From assembly GCA_947365805.1 (NCBI GenBank), contig CANAZY010000004.1, positions 57,570-121,569 on the forward strand: DNA of 64,000 bases, given 5' to 3'. Positions 34,407 to 42,970 of the stretch are shown here, piece after piece (position 1 is the first letter of the stretch; the number at the start of each line of letters is the position of its first letter). Below the pieces are notes generated by a model. That model was not told the origin of the DNA. It did no database searches and saw nothing but the letters and a program-made list of their open reading frames with translations. The stretch comes from an uncultured Clostridium sp. (lineage in GTDB: Bacteria > Bacillota > Clostridia > TANB77 > CAG-508). The position numbers and the translations under genes were made by a program.

Positions 34407-36665
34407 CTAATAATTCTTTTTCATTTGTTGTAATGTAGTATTCATTTTTGATGAGAATGTTGGTTTGCTACCATAATTTCCCATTGGCTTATATTTGTTA
34501 TTTAATAAAGGATATACCATATTTCCTAATTCCCTTAATGCCATCATAAAGTTTTTATCATATCCATTTATTGATATTTTACAATTTACTAATCCTTCCA
34601 AGTATTTTGCATATACGTCCTCATTAAATGGAATGTTCGTATATTTAATTGTATCTTTATTAAACAATTCTGTCATAAAAGACATTGATGGGTCATTATA
34701 AAATGCCATTCCTCCAACAATTACTTTTGAATTTAGCCCTCTAATTCTTGTTATTTTATTTACAACAATTTTTAGCTTTTCTTGTGCCAAAATATTCTTT
34801 GCTTTTAAATCTCTTAAAAAAGCGGTCAAAGGTTGAATTGTTAAAATATCCATACTTTGTACTAAATAAATTTCTTGTGCTTGGTCGAAATACGTAAATG
34901 GTGTATCAAAGTCTGAATCAATTAGTATTAAAGAATAATTTTTAACAAGTGTTGATAAAATTGCCTCTTCATTTCCTATCATTTCTTGTTCTGATGGAAG
35001 TGAAGTATATACCGTTAAATAATTATTTACTTTAATTCCTGCAGGTACACCGTTTGCAAGATTCTCCATACAATTAAACGCTACTTTTCTTAATTCTTCT
35101 TCATTCTTTGTATAAATAAAATAAGAATTCTTATTTTTCGTCATATCTAATATTGCTGTATTAATTCCCATAGATGAAAATAATTCTGCCAAATTGTTTA
35201 CCAAGAAGGAGGTTCCATTTTTACTGGTTCCAACAAAAGAAACAATTTTCTTATCTTGTGTTAATAAATTACTAATATTAATATTTTGCACATTTTGTTT
35301 TGCAATATCATGTTGATATGAATTCGTTTGTGCTGTATCATTCACTGGTTGGTAATTATGATTAACAATTGGCTCTACTATCTTTTCTTCTGATTGTATT
35401 GATTGATAATCTGCTTTTTTATCTTCTAATACAACAGCAGTTTCTTCTATGTCATCAACCCCTGGTAAAACACTAGGTACTTGGTCTATTTCTTCTACTT
35501 CTTCATCTAATCCAAACAAATTAACTTCTTCTTTTGGGATATTTTCTTCTGGTTCTATATTCTTTTTAGGTCTACCTCTGCCTCGTTTTGGCATTTGTAC
35601 TTTAGCTTGTTGTTTTTCTTGTTCTTCTTCTGAAAGAACTTTTTTAGGTCTACCTCTACCTCGTTTTACAGGTTCTACTACTGGTTTTGTTTCTTCTATT
35701 TCTGTTTCATCTAGTTCAAATATATTAACTGGCTCTATTTCCTCTTTTTGTTTTAGTGGTTGTACCTCTTGAAATTCTTCTGTCTTATTCTCAGTGCGTT
35801 CAATTGGTTTAGTACTTAGTTTTTTTACATTATTAGTATCAACCGCTGATGGCACAATAACAGGTTTTGTTATTTTTTGCTTGTTTAATTGATTTTCAAT
35901 AAAATCAATTTTTAATGCATCTTCTTTCTTTTCTGGTGTCTTTTGCATTGTTGTTCTTGGTAATTGACCTGAAAACGCCATAATTTGTTGATACTTTTTA
36001 GAGTCTCTCTCTAATACCGCTTTTACATTTAGTGGTAAGAATTTAACAATTACCTTTAATTGTGCATCTGTATATTGAGAAGAAATATTATTGAAACTGT
36101 CTACATATGCTTCTTCATTTTTTCCTAGTTTACGATAGTGCGCACGAATATTTTGTATTTCAACTTCACTAACCGTATCTTCAGATTCAGATTGATAATT
36201 AACATCTTCAGATTCGATTTTATAATAAATTTTAGCTTCTTTCTTGGTACGTGGTTTGCGAATTAATTTACACACTTCTTCTATGCTTCTATCTTGTCCT
36301 AATAATGCACTATAGACTCCAATTCCAAATAATCTTACTAATAATTGTTCCGATTTTGCACGTCTATCAGAGCAGATTAGAATAATTGGTGTATCTTCTC
36401 CCTTATTATCTGTTGCCTCATCACTAATACTATCTAATTTATCAAATATAAAGCGATCAATCGCTTCATAATCATTGTTTGCAAATGGTTCCAAATCTTC
36501 ACTTATAACAATTCTATCATAAGTTTTATCTCTTTGTATCTCTTTTTGAATTGCATTAAAGTAATAAACATTTTTATAAGAAATAATTTCCTTATAATCT
36601 TTTTGATATTTTTTTACAATCGAGTCTGATATATTTTCATTACTAACTGCAAATAATACTTTCAT
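34407..36665 (-). CDS. Receiver-like/ParA-like protein (TadZ/CpaE-type layout) with two AT-hooks
   Basis: 752 residues. The N-terminal 1-140 resembles a receiver-like fold (IILICSDRRAKSEQLL, GIGVYSALLGQD), as in CpaE/TadZ localisation factors. A long charged linker contains two AT-hook motifs, KRGRGRPKK at 334-342 and 360-368, unusual in bacteria. The C-terminal domain (about 470-720) has the ParA/MinD layout (VSFVGTSKNGTSFLVNNLAELF; LILIDSDFDTPF). The P-loop reads NGTS rather than GKT/S, so the catalytic Lys is missing and ATP hydrolysis is doubtful. The start was moved from a TTG to ATG 36665, which follows GGGGGAA. I infer a polar or DNA-linked scaffold; the exact family is not certain. 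Confidence 0.65.
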   Translation of the reverse strand: MKVLFAVSNENISDSIVKKYQKDYKEIISYKNVYYFNAIQKEIQRDKTYDRIVISEDLEPFANNDYEAIDRFIFDKLDSISDEATDNKGEDTPIILICSDRRAKSEQLLVRLFGIGVYSALLGQDRSIEEVCKLIRKPRTKKEAKIYYKIESEDVNYQSESEDTVSEVEIQNIRAHYRKLGKNEEAYVDSFNNISSQYTDAQLKVIVKFLPLNVKAVLERDSKKYQQIMAFSGQLPRTTMQKTPEKKEDALKIDFIENQLNKQKITKPVIVPSAVDTNNVKKLSTKPIERTENKTEEFQEVQPLKQKEEIEPVNIFELDETEIEETKPVVEPVKRGRGRPKKVLSEEEQEKQQAKVQMPKRGRGRPKKNIEPEENIPKEEVNLFGLDEEVEEIDQVPSVLPGVDDIEETAVVLEDKKADYQSIQSEEKIVEPIVNHNYQPVNDTAQTNSYQHDIAKQNVQNINISNLLTQDKKIVSFVGTSKNGTSFLVNNLAELFSSMGINTAILDMTKNKNSYFIYTKNEEELRKVAFNCMENLANGVPAGIKVNNYLTVYTSLPSEQEMIGNEEAILSTLVKNYSLILIDSDFDTPFTYFDQAQEIYLVQSMDILTIQPLTAFLRDLKAKNILAQEKLKIVVNKITRIRGLNSKVIVGGMAFYNDPSMSFMTELFNKDTIKYTNIPFNEDVYAKYLEGLVNCKISINGYDKNFMMALRELGNMVYPLLNNKYKPMGNYGSKPTFSSKMNTTLQQMKKNY

Positions 36666-36685
36666 TCGTGATTCCCCCAAATTAA

Positions 36686-37084
36686 TTAATTTCTAAATCC
36701 TTTTACTACAATAGCAAATACCAATGGTAACACTTGGCAAATTACAAATACTGTAACAAAACCAACGATTAAGAATAGACCTCTATCATGAACATCTAAT
36801 TTACGAATACCAATTACATATTGCCATATAGCTCCTACTGCTATTCCCACAAAGCAAAGTGGTATACTGTAAATACGAACTTTATTTAACAAATACGCTG
36901 TAAACCCGTAAGTTTCTGAGCCATATGTCTCTGTATAATCTTTTAACTCATTTAATTGTTTGTCTTTAATTTGAATAATTTGTCCTGCTGTTGAATCTCC
37001 TATTAAGTTGTTACTACTAGCATTAACAGCCCCTACTGAAAACACACTTAGCATGATAAATAAAGCAATTACTATTTTTTTCAT
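36686..37084 (-). CDS. Small membrane protein with signal peptide, possibly pilin-like (TrbC/VirB2-type)
   Basis: 132 residues. There is a clear signal peptide (MKKIVIALFIMLSVFSVGAVNA, cleavage near 22), a polar stretch of about 45 residues with many Q, K, T and Y, then two membrane helices (IYSIPLCFVGIAVGAIWQYVIG; GLFLIVGFVTVFVICQVLPLVFAIVV) joined by a short basic loop and ending VKGFRN. A small size, signal peptide and two helices are the layout of VirB2/TrbC-like pilins, but no family signature is visible. It is the first gene of the unit with the AT-hook ParA-like protein and the GAF protein. Confidence 0.55.
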   Translation of the reverse strand: MKKIVIALFIMLSVFSVGAVNASSNNLIGDSTAGQIIQIKDKQLNELKDYTETYGSETYGFTAYLLNKVRIYSIPLCFVGIAVGAIWQYVIGIRKLDVHDRGLFLIVGFVTVFVICQVLPLVFAIVVKGFRN

Positions 37085-37215
37085 CTTCGTTTATTGCCCC
37101 TTTCTAATATTCTATCGATTTTTAGGTTCTTTTTTACTTCTAATATCATACAATACTATTCATAAAATAGCAAGAATTTATTGGAAAGTTTTTTATTTTT
37201 CGTAATAAATAAAAA

Positions 37216-37247
37216 AGGAAAAGATACCTTTATGGTATCCTCTCCTT
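37216..37247. terminator. Imperfect hairpin, likely terminator of the 37286-37651 gene
   Basis: GATACC-TTTAT-GGTATC with a purine/pyrimidine-rich outer extension (AAGGAAAA with CTCTCCTT, imperfect). It lies 39 bp after the stop on the minus strand. Confidence 0.5.
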
Positions 37248-37285
37248 CTCACTTTCTCCCTTGCCTTAGAAAAAGCGTAAAAAAA

Positions 37286-37651
37286 CTATTTAATTGTATT
37301 TTCCAGAAAAGCTCCAATAATCGGCCTGTAGTTCTCTACTTCACTCATAGCCACCCTCAATTGGTGATTGCGTTTGCTGCCTTCTGCCATGTTTTTTTCG
37401 TAAATCCAAACATTAATCTGGTCGTTATGATATTTATAGCCGACCATAAATGTAACTTCTGTTTTTTCAAAGTTAGTTGGTTTAAACAAAAGCATTGGAT
37501 CTTCCATAGGTTCAGAAAAAACTTCCAATTTAATGCTCTTTAAGTTCTCCTTCCGTTTTTTTTGGTTAAACTCGATTTCTGTTACTAATGTATCCGCAAT
37601 TAGTCTGGATACTTGTGTAATCCACTGTTCTTTACTCATTCTGTCTTTCAT
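37286..37651 (-). CDS. Hypothetical protein, 121 residues, compositionally atypical
   Basis: Not recognised. It is a mostly soluble alpha/beta-looking protein (MKDRMSKEQWITQVSRLIADTL at the start, VTFMVGYKYHNDQINVWIYE in the middle, AMSEVENYRPIIGAFLE at the end), with no membrane segment or known motif. GGAGG precedes ATG 37651. Codon use differs from the neighbours, with more G/C-ending codons, including the only in-frame CGG (codon 33, 37553-37555) that I noticed in an uninterrupted gene of this window. That suggests recent acquisition. It sits at the left edge of the accessory region. Confidence 0.6.
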   Translation of the reverse strand: MKDRMSKEQWITQVSRLIADTLVTEIEFNQKKRKENLKSIKLEVFSEPMEDPMLLFKPTNFEKTEVTFMVGYKYHNDQINVWIYEKNMAEGSKRNHQLRVAMSEVENYRPIIGAFLENTIK

Positions 37652-37744
37652 TATTAACCTCCATTGGCAAGATAATATTTGTTTTACTCTTTCAGTATAT
37701 CACATTTACATAAAATTGTAAAGTAAGAAGGAAGTGAACCTGTG

Positions 37745-37898
37745 TTTACTTTTATGTAAATATATGTTATAATGAGATTGATAAATTTTTATATTACCTC
37801 TTATAAGTATCATACCGCAGTTTTTTTCCTTTTGTTGATTGCTGGGCCGAATGTACATAAGAGATACAAAAGAAGACTGATTTCTCAGCCTTTTTTTG
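37745..37898 (+). ncRNA. Candidate stand-alone small RNA with its promoter and terminator
   Basis: A promoter TTTACT (37745-37750), 17 bp, TATAAT (37768-37773) would start an RNA near 37780. The RNA has closing arms CTCTTAT (37798-37804) and ATAAGAG (37857-37863) around a GC-richer core (ATACCGCAG, GCTGGGCCGA), and ends in a short hairpin GACTGA/TCAGCC followed by seven Ts (37891-37897). No reading frame follows on this strand. I do not recognise the RNA family. Confidence 0.45.
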
Positions 37899-37948
37899 TT
37901 TTCTGTATTATTTTACTCTTTTATTATTTAAATATTGTTTTATATTAA

Positions 37949-38068
37949 TTATTCTTCTATTTGATAAATCCAACCACTTTTCCAAGCTTTTGTTTTTCTC
38001 CAATCTTGTTCAACAGCTTGTTCCCAAGTTATATTTTTTATTTTAAAATTATAACAAAATTCAATCAT
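37949..38068 (-). CDS. Short ORF of 39 residues, possible gene fragment
   Basis: ATG 38068 to TAA 37949 encodes MIEFCYNFKIKNITWEQAVE... with a W- and K-rich end (WRKTKAWKSGWIYQIEE). Amino-acid use looks coding-like, but no Shine-Dalgarno precedes the ATG and the upstream DNA is non-coding, so it may be the 3' remnant of a lost gene at the edge of the island. Confidence 0.3.
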   Translation of the reverse strand: MIEFCYNFKIKNITWEQAVEQDWRKTKAWKSGWIYQIEE

Positions 38069-38640
38069 TTTAACAATCGTTTATATACAAAAACCAACTT
38101 ACAAACATTATAAGTTCATAAGTTGTTATCCTTTGGTGCCGTTGGCGTAGTTATCTACAACTTTTTCGGCTCTCATAACGATTGATACAACTATCAATCA
38201 ATTTACTAAAAGTATATCATATTTTTCATAAATTTATTTTTACATTTTTTTGATTCTTTTTCAACTTATCTATTCTATAACTGTAATTAATCAATTTATA
38301 TTGTTAAACAAATACATTTCAACCTTATTCTGTTGTGTTGTTTCCATTTTCATAAGTTTAGCCATTACAAACATTAGCCTTTTTCTCCTTTGAACTTTCT
38401 TCGTAGCACAGGACTTTGGCTTTGCCGTAAGTCCTAATCCAGTAAGAATAAGTTAAGTACACTTTAAAAAAAATTGTATTTATAGACAGCTTTAGTAGAT
38501 ATAAAATTATAGTTCTAAAAGTAGTGAGATTAAATTTTAGGAGAATTTAGTTATGTTAAAGATAACTTATTAGCTTTTCAATTTTTACAAAATTTTTTCA
38601 AAAAATGCTATACTTTTTGAAGTTTTTAGTATATAATTAA
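38069..38640. other. Non-coding DNA with hairpins between island edge and IS200
   Basis: No gene is visible in this 572 bp. Two inverted repeats stand out: AGTTGT...ACAACT around 38112-38164, with inner GTTATC/GTTGGC elements, and a hairpin near 38410-38435 (GGACTT-T-GGC-TTT-GCC-GT-AAGTCC). The rest is AT-rich. It may contain remnants of earlier insertions. Confidence 0.4.
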
Positions 38641-38654
38641 ATAAATTAAGGAAT

Positions 38655-38765
38655 ACTATATATTATAGATAGATATTCTACTAGGTCTGAAATAGTTTAC
38701 TAGACTAGGACCTGACCCGAGCTAATTCAAAGAATTAGCAAAAGCCATTCAACCGAATGGCTTTT
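38655..38765 (+). ncRNA. Candidate small structured RNA ending in a strong terminator
   Basis: The stretch contains an AGGTC...GACCT pairing (about 38683-38713), a perfect hairpin GCTAATTC-AAA-GAATTAGC (38721-38739), and then the terminator AAAAGCCATTC-AACC-GAATGGCTTTT (38740-38765). No reading frame precedes this terminator on the plus strand. A TATAAT lies at 38632-38637 without a good -35. It may be an independent sRNA, or an insulating structure upstream of the IS200 element. Confidence 0.45.
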
Positions 38766-38782
38766 AATTAATTTAAAAAGAA

Positions 38783-39473
38783 ACCCCCAGCTATGCTGGG
38801 GGTACAAGAAACTTATAGTTATGAACAGAGTAACAAAAATTCCCACTCAAACATGATATAATATTTAAAGTTGAACGGCTAAAAATATTAAATATGAGAG
38901 GAGTGGGACGTATGAAAAGTCCATACACAGAAAGTTTAGCACATACTACATGGGAATGCAAGTACCATATAGTGTTTGCACCAAAATTCAGAAGAAAAGA
39001 AATATACGGAAAATTAAAACAAGAAATAGGTGCAATATTGAGAGAGTTGTGCAGAAGAAAAGGAGTAGAAATAATAGAAGCGGAGGCTTGCCCAGACCAT
39101 ATCCACATGTATGTAAGTATCCCAGCAAAGATAAGTGTTTCAAGTTTTATGGGATATTTAAAGGGCAAGAGTACGCTGATAATATTTGAGCGACATGGAA
39201 ATTTAAAGTACAAATATGGAAATAGAGTATTTTGGTGTCGAGGCTATTATGTAAGTACAGTAGGAAACAATAAAAAAGCAGTAGAAATGTATGTAAAGAA
39301 TCAATTACAAGAAGATATGACAACAGATCAAATAACAATAAAAGAATATATAGACCCTTTTAAAGGGTAGTGCGTAATCAAACGCAAAAGCCGTTTAACT
39401 GGCGACGCTTCAGCGTCAGCTTGTATCAAGGCCTTATAGGCCGATATGAAAATCCCCCAGTTATACTGGGGGA
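38783..39473 (+). mobile_element. IS200/IS605-family element carrying tnpA only
   Basis: The ends are marked by two related subterminal hairpins, ACCCCCAGC-TAT-GCTGGGGGT (38783-38803) and TCCCCCAGT-TAT-ACTGGGGGA (39453-39473), the palindromes that Y1 transposases recognise. Cleavage sites lie a few bases outside these and cannot be fixed by eye. Between tnpA and the right end are two more small hairpins (GACGC-TTCA-GCGTC; GGCCT-TAT-AGGCC). No tnpB is present, so this is an IS200-type element of about 0.7 kb. Confidence 0.88.
38912..39370 (+). CDS. tnpA: IS200/IS605-family Y1 transposase TnpA
   Basis: A 152-residue HUH-type single-strand transposase. HYHIVFAPK-type start (CKYHIVFAPKFRRKEIYG), the HUH pair in PDHIHMYVSIP (H63 and H65), and the nucleophile Tyr127 in VEMYVKNQ are all present, so it looks intact. 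The frame reaches an ATG at 38894, but ATG 38912 follows GAGAGGAGTGGG and gives the family's normal start and length. It is on the plus strand, opposite to nearly all host genes. Confidence 0.95.
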   Translation: MKSPYTESLAHTTWECKYHIVFAPKFRRKEIYGKLKQEIGAILRELCRRKGVEIIEAEACPDHIHMYVSIPAKISVSSFMGYLKGKSTLIIFERHGNLKYKYGNRVFWCRGYYVSTVGNNKKAVEMYVKNQLQEDMTTDQITIKEYIDPFKG

Positions 39474-39483
39474 TAATTATTTC

Positions 39484-40692
39484 CTATAACTCTATTTTTT
39501 CTAAATCTTTTTGTATCATATTACTTTTATTTTCATATTTCCTAAAATTTACCTTTGTGCAAATTAATTCATATGTAGTTGAATACATTTGTCCTATAAT
39601 TGTACAAAATGGTGTTGGTGCAAATGATATACTTGTTCTTATTATATAAGCAATTATCATATTTAATGTCATCTTAAATGCTGAATCCTCTAATTGTAAA
39701 AAACAAATCTTTATTTCTATAAATGGTCCTAACATAAAATCTAATATATGTAAGGAAATAAATATACTTGCTATTTTTAAGTCAGGCTTATAAAATGGAT
39801 ATGCAACCAAAGACATTAATATAACTGATAAAATCAGCAAAGAATATAATTTTAATGCATTTCTAAAATGTTCATTATAATCAAATTTTTTCTTTGCAAT
39901 ATCTACTTTTGCTACTGTTTTTACTGCATCTGTAATATCCCATTGCATATCTGTTACTAATGTTGCAAACGTAATAGCTATCATATATTTTTCTCCATAT
40001 TCAAAAGCATTACTAAATCCAAACAAGTACATTATAAAAAACATAAGACTTACACTAAATGATACTGAATTGTATTTAAAACAATTTTTAATATTAAGTT
40101 TAAAATCAACTTTTTCTATATTCTTTATATACAAAACAATATCCATAATAAATATTATAGCTCCAGTTATTAATGATGTAATTAATTGGTTTCTTGTAAT
40201 AATTGCAGTACTTATTAAAGCTATAAAATTAATACCATTAAATATTATAGAAATTTTATTTGCTTTTTTATTTTCTTCTTTGTAATATAATTTTGTTATT
40301 ATAAGTTGCAATATGGTATGACAAAAAATCTGAAATATAGAATATACACAAAATGTTTTATATATGGTATTATCCATATTCATAAAATCTATATACTTAT
40401 TACTATTAAAAATTATAAAACTGAATATTAATATGCTTAAAATAGTTCCATAAAAAATGCCATTGTCAGCAGCATGCTTATTTTCATCTTTATAAACGCA
40501 AATATTAGCACCTACTCCAAATATTGCTATAATCATTCCCATTAAGCATTGTAAAGGATATGTTAAAGAAAATACATTAATCAAATGACTATCTAATATA
40601 ATTCCTAGCAAAAACCATGATACTATTGGAACTATTGATGTTATTAATATGTCAAAACTTACTCTAAATAATCTTTTCATTTTTATTCCCAT
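39484..40692 (-). CDS. MATE-like multi-helix membrane transporter
   Basis: A 402-residue protein with about eleven to twelve hydrophobic helices and short loops. FDILITSIVPIVSWFLLGIILDSHLINVFSLTYPLQCLMG at the start has the look of MATE/MOP-superfamily proteins (flexible helix 1, then an L-Y-P-L-Q turn). The only long soluble part is the last 20 residues. No substrate motif is visible. Drug/Na+ antiport or lipid-linked sugar flipping are both possible in this superfamily. It lies 10 bp downstream of the broken DUF3800 gene, so it may have formed a unit with it, and next to the IS200 right end. Confidence 0.6.
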   Translation of the reverse strand: MGIKMKRLFRVSFDILITSIVPIVSWFLLGIILDSHLINVFSLTYPLQCLMGMIIAIFGVGANICVYKDENKHAADNGIFYGTILSILIFSFIIFNSNKYIDFMNMDNTIYKTFCVYSIFQIFCHTILQLIITKLYYKEENKKANKISIIFNGINFIALISTAIITRNQLITSLITGAIIFIMDIVLYIKNIEKVDFKLNIKNCFKYNSVSFSVSLMFFIMYLFGFSNAFEYGEKYMIAITFATLVTDMQWDITDAVKTVAKVDIAKKKFDYNEHFRNALKLYSLLILSVILMSLVAYPFYKPDLKIASIFISLHILDFMLGPFIEIKICFLQLEDSAFKMTLNMIIAYIIRTSISFAPTPFCTIIGQMYSTTYELICTKVNFRKYENKSNMIQKDLEKIEL

Positions 40693-40702
40693 TCTTTTAA
40701 TA

Positions 40703-41286
40703 TTATATTCTTTTATTTTTCAGCAGATTTATAATATGTCTAAAATCTTTACCATTGAAAAAATATTTTTCAGCCTTTGTAAAAGAAATATTATTTTTTC
40801 TCTTATAATCTAATTTATCTATAACTGTTAACATATCTGAAACTTGAAATAATCGTTTCTTAGTATGGTCAAACTCTATTCTTCTTTCAACTTTTGGATT
40901 AGTAGCAAATAATGTATCAAGTATTGTTGCCACTCTCTCTTGCTAATGCCATGTTAAGTTGCATTTTCTTATTTATATACTTTTTATCTATTATTACAGT
41001 TCTTATTTTAACTTTCACTCTATTTGAAAAATAGAATATAGCCCAAAATATGCTTTTTCTTTTTTCTAAATCAAAATGTGAATAATCCCCTCTTTTAGCT
41101 ACTAAATATGCTAAATGTATCATTCCATTATAATTATTTTCTGTTTAGATATTTTAGTTCATTTTCTATTGAATTAGAGCTTTCGTGTAATGTAAATGAA
41201 ACAGCATATAAATCTGAACTTCCTTTTACAAATCCAAAATCTCCACTTTCATCTATAAATATATTTAACCTTTTTATTATAATCAC
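40703..41286 (-). pseudogene. Broken DUF3800 gene, two frameshifts
   Basis: Three overlapping pieces of one RNase H-like DUF3800 protein can be read. Piece one, 41286-41138, is KRLNIFIDESGDFGFVKGSSDLYAVSFTL (the family's IDESGDFG signature). Piece two, 41123-40917, is MIHLAYLVAKRGDYSHFDLEKRK...NMALARE. Piece three, 40933-40703, is VATILDTLFATNPKVERRIEFD...QVSDMLTVIDKL. The first shift lies in an A-run near 41138 and the second in an AGAGAGAG tract near 40932. Both are at simple repeats, unlike the CGG-type shifts elsewhere. DUF3800 proteins are often found in defence or mobile contexts. Probably non-functional. Confidence 0.75.
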
Positions 41287-42052
<766 letters not shown>

Positions 42053-42640
42053 TTAAAATATTTCATATTTATATAATATTTCTAGTAATTTTGTTTCATT
42101 TTCTATAATTGATTTTTTAATATCTTCTACTGTTCCTGTTTCATAAACGAGTTTGCTAAATTCATCTTGAAAATTCGAAAAACTAGTTCTTATAGCTTGT
42201 TCTGTTTTAGGAGATATTACTTTTAGAATTTCAGTAACATTATTCTTACAACTTATATGTAACTTAGTATATTCTGCATATTTATCGCTATCAACAGTAT
42301 TTCCTGACTTTAAATTATTGTCTACTAAAACAAATAAATCATTTTTAAATTCTTTTATATATTTTATACTATCAGGTAATATAAATGTTTGATACCAATA
42401 TAAAGAATATTCTTTCTCTTTTTGACTTTTATTTAATTGTCTTTCTTCTTCTCTATATTTTTGATCATTTTTAAATATATATATAACAAATATAAAATTT
42501 AATACAGCAATTAAAACTTCTAACATATTTGATATTATATCAAGTTCTGTACGATTTATTATCCACAGAACAACTTGTCCTATTACTATACTTAGAATAC
42601 AGGCAATTATTGGTGGTAAAATTTTATTGTTTTTATTCAT
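42053..42640 (-). CDS. Two-helix membrane protein of a three-gene module
   Basis: 195 residues, family not recognised. Two N-terminal membrane helices (ILPPIIACILSIVIGQVVLWII; MLEVLIAVLNFIFVIYIF) are followed by a charged stretch (QKYREEERQLNKSQKEKE) and a helical cytoplasmic domain of about 130 residues. Its start lies 2 bp from the stop of the STAS-like gene upstream, so translation is probably coupled. This arrangement suggests a membrane partner or effector for the ATPase/STAS-like pair, but no catalytic or pore motif identifies its action. Confidence 0.6.
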   Translation of the reverse strand: MNKNNKILPPIIACILSIVIGQVVLWIINRTELDIISNMLEVLIAVLNFIFVIYIFKNDQKYREEERQLNKSQKEKEYSLYWYQTFILPDSIKYIKEFKNDLFVLVDNNLKSGNTVDSDKYAEYTKLHISCKNNVTEILKVISPKTEQAIRTSFSNFQDEFSKLVYETGTVEDIKKSIIENETKLLEILYKYEIF

Positions 42641-42642
42641 AT

Positions 42643-42969
42643 CTACCCTCCAAACACATCTACATTATTTAATGCTTCATCTATACCATCTTTAATGTTC
42701 ATTCTTATTGATTCATTTTTAGTATTAAATTGATACTTTTCTTCAAACTTTTCTTTACCTAATTTTTTTACACTTTCTCCAAACATACCTAAAAAATAAG
42801 AAGAATTAAATGAAAAAACATCGTTAGGAATTATTATTTCTATTTTTTCATTTTCATTTTCTATTTTCTCCAAATTAATTTTTTTCCTAATATCTTCACC
42901 ATTAGTTCTTCCTGCAAGCACTTTTTTGCTTTCAATATAATCTTTCAAATCTATTTTATAAATCTCCAT
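42643..42969 (-). CDS. STAS-like (DUF4325-type) protein
   Basis: 108 residues. The segment IIPNDVFSFNSSYFLGMFGESVKKLGKEKFEEKYQF matches the STAS-like DUF4325 core (a hydrophobic strand, then S-x-x-F/Y-x-x-x-x-F-G-x-x-V-x-x-x-G-x-x-x-F). The Ser-containing turn before the helix lies where SpoIIAA-type proteins are phosphorylated. The C-terminal helix is NESIRMNIKDGIDEAL. It is encoded 1 bp after the GHKL ATPase gene and 2 bp before the membrane protein gene. The likely role is a small regulator switching partners with the ATPase; the family is poorly studied. Confidence 0.72.
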   Translation of the reverse strand: MEIYKIDLKDYIESKKVLAGRTNGEDIRKKINLEKIENENEKIEIIIPNDVFSFNSSYFLGMFGESVKKLGKEKFEEKYQFNTKNESIRMNIKDGIDEALNNVDVFGG

Positions 42970-42970
42970 T

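Noticed and set aside
38783..39473. tnpB/IscB-like guide RNA nuclease with the IS200 element
   Set aside because: No second open frame follows tnpA inside the element; it is a tnpA-only IS200-type copy.
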